Assembly: GCF_000003605.2 (NCBI RefSeq)
Contig: NW_003158724.1
Span: 795,010 to 805,199 of the forward strand
Source of the DNA: Saccoglossus kowalevskii
Taxonomy: Eukaryota > Hemichordata > Enteropneusta > Harrimaniidae
Direction: 5' to 3'
DNA length: 10,190 bases
Below are positions 1-6,563 of the stretch, one piece after another. Within the stretch, counting starts at the first letter, position 1. The number at the start of each line of letters is the position of its first letter. Made by a program: the position numbers and the translations under genes. The notes below the pieces were generated by a model. That model was not told where the DNA came from and did not search any database. It was given only the letters and a program-made list of their open reading frames with translations.

Positions 1-36
1 ACTTTGGACTAAATGTTCTTTTTTTTTTATTCCCAG

Positions 37-275
37 GTGCAGAGTCAGATTTTGTCTCAGAAAGCAAAGGCACTGGAACTACATGTATTACAAAAACATA
101 CCGGTACTATTCACTGCGTGTCTGACAATTGTATAAAAGTTTCGCAGGTCCTCTTTTTTTTTACTTTGAGAAGTTCTGTCAACCAAAGCATAAATATGTG
201 TTTTCTCTGTACATAAAATTTCACACGATTTGTTAATATTAATGTATGATAATAAAAACTTGATAATATTCTTCT
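37..275 (+). other. possible terminal exon of an unidentified transcript
   Basis: A strong 3' splice site (a long T-rich tract ending in CCCAG at 36) is followed by an open frame to a TAA near 217. That frame encodes about 60 residues, starting V-Q-S-Q-I-L and including a K/L/H-rich stretch. An AATAAA hexamer follows at 251-256. Together these could be the last exon and 3' UTR of another plus-strand transcript, or an alternative early terminus inside the AUP1 gene. The peptide matches no family I recognise and does not resemble the AUP1 segment expected before position 697. The frame could also be open by chance. Confidence 0.2.
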
Positions 276-391
276 GGATTTTTGCACTTTATTTGTATCA
301 TTGTCATATGATAAGTAATCTTGTCCTTATTAGAGATATTGAAACTAATCCAGGGCCACAAACTAGTTTATCCAAACAGACACAACACTGA
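194..391 (+). pseudogene. short ORF with a complete 2A-type motif (D-I-E-T-N-P-G-P), probable retroelement fragment
   Basis: An open frame runs from after a TAA at 191 to a TGA at 389; its first Met is at 242. From that Met it encodes 49 residues: a hydrophobic, aromatic-rich stretch (residues about 7-21), then L-V-L-I-R and D-I-E-T-N-P-G-P (codons 335-358), then ten residues and the stop. D-x-E-x-N-P-G-P is the consensus of 2A ribosome-skipping peptides. Family knowledge: 2A-like motifs after a leucine-rich lead occur near the N terminus of some CR1-type non-LTR retrotransposon proteins and some NLR proteins in sea urchins and other marine invertebrates. Inference: this is a decayed remnant of such a sequence. 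No reverse transcriptase, endonuclease or NLR domain is visible nearby, so its origin is unproven. Confidence 0.45.
251..256 (+). promoter_or_regulatory. AATAAA polyadenylation hexamer
   Basis: A canonical AATAAA lies about 35 bases after the TAA that closes the possible exon beginning at 37. It also overlaps the ORF that carries the 2A-type motif. In an AT-rich intron such a hexamer can occur by chance; no clear GT-rich downstream element was seen. Confidence 0.25.
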
Positions 392-696
392 CCATACATA
401 TTTGCAGATCTGATTTGTATACTTCCTTGTCATTTTACCTCTTGTACTGGTTTCGTGCTATCTGGTTTCCTTGTCCACCGATTTTAATCATTTCCATGGT
501 AAAATTGCATATATAAATTAAAAGGAGACTGTAACACCCAAGGCCAGTGCGCTCACTGAATATACCATAGTCCTCGCACAGTGTGTTCATGTCATGTTGC
601 ATCTCGTAGACTTTTATTAGTAATACCAGAAGTATTATTTTTTGATATCATTCGAAACTAACACTGTTGAATTCTACTATGATCTGATTCTCATAG

Positions 697-881
697 CCAA
701 GTGTCTGGGATTTGCCGGGTATGTTGATGTGGATGCTCGGCTATCGTGATATGGGAGCAAAACGTGGGAGAGCTGTGCTTATAGAGAAAGCTAAAGAACA
801 CTGTGAAGAGAGTCCCATACCACTGTTGTCTCATCCTGAAGGAGCTACTACTAATGGGAAAAAAGGCTTACTAAAATTTAG
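697..881 (+). CDS. AUP1: AUP1 exon A: acyltransferase block III region
   Basis: This internal exon encodes 61 codons plus two bases (AG). It begins P-S-V-W-D-L-P-G and ends S-H-P-E-G-A-T-T-N-G-K-K-G-L-L-K-F. The H-P-E-G-A-T-T-N-G stretch is block III of the PlsC/LPAT-like acyltransferase fold, in the form seen in AUP1 proteins (compare F-P-E-x-x-A-T-N-G in human AUP1, recalled, not searched). AUP1 is a monotopic ER and lipid-droplet protein that links the HRD1-SEL1L degradation machinery to the E2 enzyme UBE2G2. The start is fixed by an in-frame TAG at 694-696 that is itself the acceptor AG. The donor is TTTAG|GTAATC. Block I (H-x4-D) should be on an exon upstream of the window. Confidence 0.92.
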
Positions 882-1635
882 GTAATCAACATTGAATTTA
901 CTCAGTCCAGTTAAGTAAGTTAGCTGAGTTAAGAAAATAATTGTCTGTGTGGTAACTTGGGATAGTTGATGAAAGGGTGTCTTTGCCATGCAAGGTCCAT
1001 TTATTGCCTAACAATACTTTGGCAACTAGTATGTTTTTTAAAGTGTACCCTCATCAGCAATTTGATACCCATTTATTTCCATTGCCATAAGTTGCAGCAA
1101 CTCTGATTAGGTACATGTTTTAAAAGCATGTCCAATAAGATCTATGTATTTTTCCATGGTCAAATACACAACCTTGGTGGAATTATTCAGGGTGGTTTGT
1201 TTGTGAACCATGAAATTCAGATGCGATTTTTACTGGGATGGTAGAAGGAAAGAATGATGATACAAAAATAATTAAGTACTTTGGGATGGATGGCATGTAA
1301 TTTGACCCTGATTGCAATAATTGTGAAGTTTGTGCGAGACATGTATGTGTGAAATATACAGGGGACAATGGAGTGTCCTAAATAGACACATACTGCTATT
1401 TAGAGAGCCATGTAAAAAAAATCAATAATAATAAATTTTAAGTGGTATTAGGTTGTTTTTTTTATTATAGTAAGTACTACAGGATGAATAGCAAGGGTAA
1501 AATGGCAAATGGCAGTCAAATGTTTATGTGCCAGTATTTGGTATATACATGTATATTATCTTAAATTGTCTGTTGTGGACTTGGAAAACTTAATTGTAAG
1601 AATGTGACTGAATCAGTGTCTTTTTATATTCATAG
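882..1635 (+). other. AUP1 intron, phase 2
   Basis: GT at 882 and AG at 1634-1635. AT-rich sequence with a few homopolymer T and A tracts; I see no exon, RNA gene or clear repeat in it. Confidence 0.85.
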
Positions 1636-1788
1636 TACATGGTCATTTTCATTGGATCAGCCGGTGCAGCCAATTGTAATCGTCATAAATCGACCGTTAA
1701 TTGGCATCAATATATCAACTCTTGGTAGCAGATGGTGGCAAGATGTTTTCTGGTTCTTTTTTTCTCCATTTACAGTTTTTCATCTGCG
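1636..1788 (+). CDS. AUP1: AUP1 exon B: C-terminal part of the acyltransferase-like domain
   Basis: The first base completes an AG|T serine codon from the previous exon, 50 codons follow, and CG is left for the next exon. The peptide reads S-T-W-S-F-S-L-D-Q-P-V-Q-P, then I-N-R-P-L-I-G-I-N-I, and ends F-W-F-F-F-S-P-F-T-V-F-H-L-R. It aligns along its whole length with the recalled human AUP1 region S-S-W-P-F-S ... V-Q-P ... Q-R-P-L-V ... L-F-V-P-F-T-V-Y-Q-V-R. The aromatic-rich W-F-F-F stretch may lie against the membrane (inference). The donor CG|GTAAGT is a consensus site. The frame stays open upstream to about 1604, but the phase and the alignment place the acceptor at CATAG|T. Confidence 0.93.
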
Positions 1789-2544
1789 GTAAGTGATTCG
1801 CATTGCTGTACAAATGCAACACAGTGGTACCCAAGATTTTTAGGAAACAATGTATATGCTTTGGAAGGGAAGAGGGCAAGCTTGGCCTGAGAGCATTCCC
1901 GAATGCAAACAAATTCTTCTTGGGATGAAAATTTTAGTCAACTTCCTCTTTCTGGTAGCAAAAAGTTATATTTACTTGTGTAGACATGGAGATAGAGTAC
2001 TTCATTTCTGTCCGACGGAATAAGTTGACTTCTCATAATAACTAATGGGGAAATTTTTGAAAAATATTTCCCATTTGACTTCAAAATATGCAGATTAAAT
2101 GCAATTTGTTATGTACAAAACAGGTATGTAAGATGTTAATATCAGTGCAAACTCCAATAAAAGTTTATAAATAAAATAAATAAATTAAAAAAAAACTTAG
2201 CCCATATTTAATGTTTTTTATGCCATAAAATACACGTGAACATGTTAAAAATCAAATCAATCCTCTATCTTCAAAGACTAAAAAGGAAAAAGAAAATTGT
2301 GTGGTTCCTGTAACTCGCTCTACACCATTTTTTACTACACAACCTTAAATCATTTTTTTGGCCATATTTGAGAAAATGTCACAATTGCAGCAGGCTTGAA
2401 ATGTTGTTTTATAGAAATTCAAAACTTTGCAAAACTGTAAATGTAAAAGGTAAATAAATGTAAATAAATTTAAAAATGATTTAGGACACTTTCATGAATT
2501 AGTTGAAACACAATTGTAACAAAGAACAAAATGTATAGAAAACT
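1789..2544 (+). other. AUP1 intron, phase 2, unique part
   Basis: This is the intron between exons B and C up to the triplicated acceptor block. It is AT-rich, with an A-rich stretch of repeated AAATAAAT-like words around 2165-2195 and again near 2450-2470. No coding segment or RNA gene was recognised. Confidence 0.8.
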
Positions 2545-2835
2545 AAAAAAAAAGCATTACATGAGAATCACATTTACTTCATATTTCAGTGTTTTACCAG
2601 CAAATGTACAGAAGAGAATCTTAAGAAGAAGAAAAAACCTATCTACCTGATATTTAAAAAAGCATGTTATAAGAATCACATTTACTTCATATTTCAGTGT
2701 TTTACCAGCAATGTATAAGGGAGAATCTTAAGAAGAAGAAAAAACCTACCTACCTGATATTTAAAAAAGCATGTTATAAGAATCACATTTACTTCATATT
2801 TCAGTGTTTTACCAGCAATGTACAAGGGAGAATCT
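2545..2835 (+). repeat. 107/108-bp tandem triplication carrying the exon C splice acceptor
   Basis: Three tandem copies each contain an A-rich lead, AATCACATTTACTTCATATT, TCAG and the first bases of exon C (TGTTTTACCAGC). The bases following the three AGs are at 2590, 2698 and 2805, so the spacing is 108 and 107. Copies 2 and 3 are almost identical across the intronic part. All three share about the first 30 exon bases, after which copies 1 and 2 continue into an AAGAAGAAGAAAAAACC tract instead of coding sequence. Only copy 3 is followed by a long conserved reading frame. Copies 1 and 2 meet an in-frame stop (TGA at 2648-2650 and TAA after G-E-S respectively) and have no obvious GT donor. Confidence 0.92.
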
Positions 2836-2967
2836 GAAGACTTTGAAGAGTTTACAAAAAGAGTTCAAGATACAATGGCTCCACAACTTCACCTTACTAC
2901 AACTTTCTACACCAGTGCAGATAAAGTAGAATATGCAAAGAAAGTACTTTTTAACCCCCATCTCAAG
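2805..2967 (+). CDS. AUP1: AUP1 exon C: region between the acyltransferase-like domain and the linker
   Basis: The first T completes a CG|T arginine codon, then 54 codons run to AAG|GTATTT, ending in phase 0. The peptide begins R-V-L-P-A-M-Y-K-G-E-S-E-D-F-E-E-F, continues R-V-Q-D-T-M-A-P-Q-L, and ends A-D-K-V-E-Y-A-K-K-V-L-F-N-P-H-L-K. This matches the recalled human AUP1 stretch with A-N-E-E-F-A-L-R-V-Q and A-D-K-A-E-H-M-K-R-Q-R-H-P-R-L, a conserved helical segment after the acyltransferase-like domain. The acceptor used is most likely the third of three near-identical acceptors, because only that one leads into open coding sequence. Confidence 0.92.
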
Positions 2968-3325
2968 GTATTTTAATAGTTCAAATTTTGTTTGTCACTT
3001 GCTTTTAATATCTAAAGTAAAGCTTTAAGCCATGATTCATAGATCTACTATTTTCACCAAAAGTTGATGTATGTGTCGTGCAGTATTGTAAGTTTAGACT
3101 ACTGGAAACAAGTTAAATTTGTTGATAGAAATGGAGACGTGCTTTTTTTGTGAAAACAGGCTGCTGCGATCAGGATGTCAACTGTATGCATGATACATGG
3201 ATCAACTTGCAGCTGTATACCAGTTTTAGTATATACATGTATGACTGTTTTCCAGATTTTGTCAGGCGCAAGTTCAGACACGATCCTGGGGAAAACTACA
3301 TGTACTTGATAAGTCTGTGCATTGT
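2968..3325 (+). other. AUP1 intron, phase 0, first unique part
   Basis: This is the start of the 3.6-kb intron between exons C and D, before the tandem arrays. The short open frames across 3099-3413 on both strands overlap each other, have no recognisable protein and are treated as chance. No RNA gene was seen. Confidence 0.7.
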
Positions 3326-3761
3326 TACTTATTTAATTTGCATAATAATTAGCCAATTTACAGCTTTTACAATGATGACCGCTCAGCAGATTTCAATGAA
3401 ATTTAGTGTATAGATGTTCTGGGATAACATACATTTGATTTGTTTATTATTACATTCTGTACTTACTAATTGCCTAATTTGCATAAATTACCCAATTTAC
3501 AGATATCTTGAGTACCACTCATCAAATTTCAATGAAACTTAGTACATAAGTGCTTTTAGATAATCCATAGATCTGACTACTTCAGATTTGAAACCATGCA
3601 TGTTAATTACCTACTTACCAATACGTGGCTAACTTGACCTTGTTAATATGCATAACTGTAATATCTCGAGCACTGTTGCAGATCAGATAAGGACATGCTA
3701 TTAGTGCTATAATAGAAGCATTTGACTAGATATATGACGAACATATCAGATGACAATGTAT
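3326..3761 (+). repeat. diverged units leading into the 126-bp array
   Basis: Three increasingly similar relatives of the 126-bp unit lie here. Two start near 3329 and 3475 with AATTTGCATAA, followed by CCAATTTACAG and a shared TTTCAATGAAA block. A third starts near 3630 and shares ATGCATAACT, a TGTTGCAGAT block and an ATATCAG end with the homogeneous array. Identity rises toward the array; I judge the third at roughly two thirds identical by eye. Confidence 0.7.
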
Positions 3762-4516
3762 GGTCATGTGACCTAGTATGCATAACTAAGTAACTTAGGC
3801 AATTCTGCAGATAATGACATGTGACCTGTGTAATATTGTAGGCATTGGACAAGAAATATGATTAATGTATCAGTTGTATTTATATATGGTCATGTGACCT
3901 AGTATGCATAACTAAGTAACTTGGACAATGCTGCAGATAATGACATGTGACCAGTGTAATATTGTAGGCATTGGACAAGAAATATGATTAATGTATCAGT
4001 TGTATTTATATATGGTCATGTGACCTAGTATGCATAACTAAGTAACTTAGACAATGCTGCAGATAATGACATGTGACCAGTGTAATATTGTAGGCATTGG
4101 ACAAGAAATATGATTAATGTATCAGTTGTATTTATATATGGTCATGTGACCTAGTATGCATAACTAAGTAACTTAGACAATGCTGCAGATAATGACATGT
4201 GACCAGTGTATTATTGTAGGCATTGGACAAGAAATATGATTAATGTATCAGTTGTATTTATATATGGTCATGTGACCTAGTATGCATAACTAAGTAACTT
4301 AGACAATGCTGCAGATAATGACATGTGACCAGTGTATTATTGTAGGCATTGGACAAGAAATATGATTAATGTATCAGTTGTATTTATATATGGTCATGTG
4401 ACCTAGTATGCATAACTAAGTATTAACTTAGGCAATGCTGCAGATAATGACATGTGACCAGTGTATTATTGTAGACATTGAACAAGAAATATGATTAATG
4501 TATCAGTTGTATTAGG
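3762..4516 (+). repeat. six-copy 126-bp tandem repeat (satellite-like)
   Basis: The word GGTCATGTGACCTAGTATGC starts at 3762, 3888, 4014, 4140, 4266 and 4392, exactly 126 bases apart each time. Copies differ at only a few positions (for example ATTCTGCAG in copy 1, ACTTGGACA in copy 2, GTAATATTG in copies 1-3 against GTATTATTG in copies 4-6). The last copy has a 3-base insertion (AAGTATTAAC) and ends at about 4516. Each unit holds two CATGTGACC words, one of them GGTCA-TG-TGACC, and a 6-bp inverted repeat CTAAGT-A-ACTTAG, altered in some copies. No open frame spans the units. Confidence 0.97.
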
Positions 4517-4590
4517 AGTTTTTTCTATCCTTTCTTTGATTACATTTTACATTACATTTTACATTCCTACTTATCTTATAATCAATATTT

Positions 4591-4625
4591 AGTTCCCGTT
4601 CGGACGCAGTCCGAAAACGGGGACT
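4591..4625 (+). repeat. hairpin heading a dispersed repeat family
   Basis: AGTTCCCGTTCGGAC (4591-4605) and GTCCGAAAACGGGGACT (4609-4625) are inverted across a GCA loop, with one G-T type mismatch and a two-base bulge. The segment is much richer in G and C than its surroundings. It sits just before a TG/CG alternating tract (about 4640-4680) and the first 150-bp subunit, so it may mark one end of the repeat element. Confidence 0.6.
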
Positions 4626-5086
4626 TATGTTTTGACGTCCGTGCATGTGTGCGTTCTTGTGTGTGTGCATGCGTGCGTCCCGACCTGTATCTTAGAAATG
4701 CCTGGACCAATCACAATCAAACTTCACACATACATCGTACATGATATTATACATATGCACGTCAATTTGTTTCATGATCTGATTCAAGATGGCCGAATGG
4801 TGGCCATTTTTGTACTAAAAATCATCAAAATCAAGCATTTATCGGCCATTTACTGATGAATTTTGTTCAAACTTGGTATATACATTTGACATTATAGGAC
4901 CTTGATGCACATCATTTTGTTTTACGATCTGGTTCAAGATGGCCGATTGGCGACCATTTTTGTGCTAAAAAATCCTAAAAATCAACCATTTCTCGGCTGT
5001 TTACAGATGGATTTTGTTCAAACTTGGTATATACATTAGACATTATGGGACCTTGATGCAAATAATTTTGTTTTTCAGATAAGATT

Positions 5087-5113
5087 CAAAATGGCCGACT
5101 GGCGGCCATTTTG
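5087..5113 (+). repeat. perfect 11-bp inverted repeat in a subunit
   Basis: CAAAATGGCCG (5087-5097) and CGGCCATTTTG (5103-5113) are perfect reverse complements around the 5-base loop ACTGG. The same arrangement, with mismatches, occurs in every other subunit of the family. Confidence 0.9.
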
Positions 5114-5203
5114 TATTAATGAATGTGGTTCTCGTGCCATATCTCTGACTTGCTTTCACTGATTATGTTCAAATTTTAAATATTCATTATACATCATGTT
5201 CTA

Positions 5204-5208
5204 GATAG
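5204..5208. repeat. left target-site duplication (GATAG)
   Basis: GATAG directly precedes the TGTC start of the inserted element and recurs at 5700-5704 directly after its GACA end. Confidence 0.75.
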
Positions 5209-5472
5209 TGTCACACGCAACGTAATATTACCGTAATTGGTATAGTACAGGTGTGATGGTTCAAATACCAAAATGGCAACAGTAACAGAAAGACTTCCCT
5301 GGTGGCGATGATAAAATACGAACACGAAGCCAACAGATGAGGTTTCAACTGGTACTGGTATTATTATACTTCGCAAACATCAAGTACAATAACGTGGTAA
5401 AACTCCACTACTCAAATAACTAGATACTTAAACTCCAACACCATTCAACAAGATCTCTGATCTGAACTCCCC

Positions 5473-5500
5473 TATATATACCTCCACTGTCTATAAATAG
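5473..5500 (+). promoter_or_regulatory. TATA boxes of the LTR promoter
   Basis: TATATATA at 5473-5480 and TATAAATAG at 5492-5500 lie in the middle of the solo LTR. The second lies just under 30 bases before the AATAAA, so initiation around 5520 would place the polyadenylation signal in the R region, as expected of an LTR. Whether the promoter is still active cannot be told. Confidence 0.5.
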
Positions 5501-5520
5501 ACCATTACATCAGCATACAT

Positions 5521-5526
5521 AATAAA
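5521..5526 (+). promoter_or_regulatory. AATAAA in the R region of the LTR
   Basis: This canonical hexamer sits where a plus-oriented LTR would carry its polyadenylation signal. It is inside an AUP1 intron in the sense direction, so it could in principle cause premature polyadenylation of the host transcript. Confidence 0.5.
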
Positions 5527-5545
5527 TCTGGAACTTACTACAAAT

Positions 5546-5661
5546 TTCTAGAATGTTCCATTACCTTCTATTGCCTCCTACAGTGTTCTATTACCTATTC
5601 AACCATTTCCTAAAAAAATATAGAATATTCCACCCAGACACAGTACGGTTCTAGAACATTT
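5546..5661. promoter_or_regulatory. cluster of heat-shock-element-like palindromes in the LTR
   Basis: TTCTAGAATGTTC (5546-5558) has three alternating TTC/GAA pentamers in perfect nTTCnnGAAnnTTCn spacing. GAATATTC (5623-5630) and TTCTAGAA (5649-5656, followed by CATTT) each give two more. HSF trimers bind this arrangement in other animals. The match is to the consensus only; function is inferred. Confidence 0.35.
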
Positions 5662-5699
5662 TCAGTGACACGGAAGTGGTAAATAAGTCGTATGCGACA

Positions 5700-5704
5700 G
5701 ATAG
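5700..5704. repeat. right target-site duplication (GATAG)
   Basis: Second copy of GATAG, directly after the GACA end of the solo LTR. Confidence 0.75.
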
Positions 5705-6450
5705 ACAGATATATTGGTTTGACGATCCTATTCAAAATGGCCAAATGGTGGCCTTTTTTGTGCTAAACAATCATAAAATATCAAGCATTTCTGGCATTTA
5801 TGGATGGATTTCATTCAAACTTGGTACATATATTAGACATTACAGGTTCCTGATGCACATCATTTATTATTCAGATCGAATTCAAAATGGCTGTCTGGCG
5901 GCCATTTTGTTTTAATGAATGGGCTTCTAGACCCATATCTCTGACTTGTTTTGACTGATATTTTCAAATTTGAAATATTCATTATACATCATGTCATAGA
6001 TAAACAGATATATTGGTTTGACTATTCTATTCAAAATGGCCGAATGGTGGTCATTTTTTTACCTAAAAAAATCATCAAATATCAAGCATTTATGGGTGGA
6101 TTTCGTTCAAACTTGGTATATACATTAGACATTACGGGTTCCTGATGCTCGTCATTTTATTTTTCAGATGGGATTCAAAATGGCTGACTGGTGGCCATTT
6201 TGTTTTAATGAATGGGCTTCTAGACCCATATCTTCGACTTGTTTTGACTGATTATATTCAAATTTTATATATTCGTTATACATCATGTTATATATATACA
6301 TGTATTCAAAATGGCTGATTTTGAATGCTGTTCCAGAGCAATTTCTCTCAATATGGTCAAGTACTTGTTTGACGATCCGATACAAATGTCAATCATTTTA
6401 ATCTTAAAAAAATCATATTCCTGACATGGTTATATTCCAGCTATATTACT
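5700..6450 (+). repeat. right part of the composite repeat with a duplicated ~299-bp higher-order unit
   Basis: Subunits begin TTCAAAATGGCC or TTCAAAATGGCT at 5731, 5881, 6030, 6174 and 6305. They alternate between a type with GTTCAAACTTGGTA and a type with the GGGCTTCTAGACCCATATCT tail, so 5731+5881 and 6030+6174 form two tandem copies of a higher-order unit about 299 bp long (ATATATTGGTTTGAC precedes each pair). The last unit (6305) is diverged, and the similarity fades by about 6450. The AUP1 CUE exon follows within about 110 bases. Confidence 0.88.
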
Positions 6451-6563
6451 TTAAACAAAACTATATTTCTTAAATTTGATAACTAACAGGGACTTCGCCA
6501 TGCATGGCTTGTTTTGTTTCATTTGACACAGAAAATAGACATAACAGAAATGTGTATAGTCAG

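Larger units (their letters stand above)
4591..5208 (+). repeat. left part of a composite repeat: head plus three ~150-bp subunits
   Basis: After the head region (4591 to about 4780), subunits start at TTCAAGATGGCCGA (4783), TTCAAGATGGCCGA (4933) and TTCAAAATGGCCGA (5085), 150 and 152 bases apart. Each unit has ATGGCC ... GGCCAT-type inverted words, followed in the first two by GTTCAAACTTGGTATATACATT and a GACATTAT-GGACCTTGATGCA block. The third unit instead continues into a tail with CATATCTCTGACTTG and ATATTCATTATACATCATG. Short open frames through these units are products of the repeat, not genes. Confidence 0.9.
5209..5699 (+). mobile_element. solo LTR of an LTR retrotransposon (491 bp)
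   Basis: The segment begins TGTCACACGC and ends GTATGCGACA, giving the TG...CA ends of an LTR with a 4-bp perfect inverted terminus (TGTC/GACA) and partial pairing beyond. It is flanked by a 5-bp duplication, GATAG. Removing the segment and one GATAG rejoins the host repeat as CATCATGTTCTAGATAGACAG, matching the uninterrupted sibling at about 5990-6010. Inside, TATATATA (5473) and TATAAATAG (5492) are followed by AATAAA (5521), the usual U3-to-R order of a plus-oriented LTR. No primer-binding site, polypurine tract or gag-pol sequence adjoins it, so it is a solo LTR. The superfamily is not established; 5-bp duplications fit Ty3/gypsy, Ty1/copia and BEL alike. Confidence 0.8.

Noticed and set aside
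1183-1912. Short minus-strand frames in and around exon B
   Set aside because: They have no splice sites or similarity, and one is simply antisense to AUP1 coding sequence.
3099-3413. Overlapping open frames on both strands (60 and 87 residues)
   Set aside because: They lack known domains, overlap each other, have no splice context and lie in intron sequence next to diverged repeats.
4632-4856. Open frame of 74 codons on the plus strand
   Set aside because: It runs through the head and first subunit of the repeat; related peptides (I-Q-D/N-G-x-M-V-A) recur only because the DNA repeats.
5238-5270. tRNA-like A-box and B-box words suggesting a SINE (GGTTCAAATACC as B box)
   Set aside because: The spacing between the two boxes (about 20 bases) is too short for a Pol III promoter, and the segment is inside the LTR.
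5194-5376. Minus-strand frame of 60 codons
   Set aside because: It lies almost wholly in the solo LTR, has no recognisable protein, and crosses the insertion boundary.
5665-5671. GTGACAC as right terminal inverted repeat matching GTGTCAC at 5208-5214, implying a DNA transposon
   Set aside because: That boundary does not restore the host repeat and has no target duplication; the TGTC/GACA ends with GATAG do both.
5209-5699. Helitron carrying heat-shock elements
   Set aside because: There is no TC start, CTRR end or 3' hairpin, and there is a 5-bp duplication, which Helitrons do not make.
6441-6563. CCAG acceptor at 6437-6440 as the start of the CUE exon, in correct phase
   Set aside because: The frame from 6441 meets a TAA at 6471 before reaching conserved sequence.
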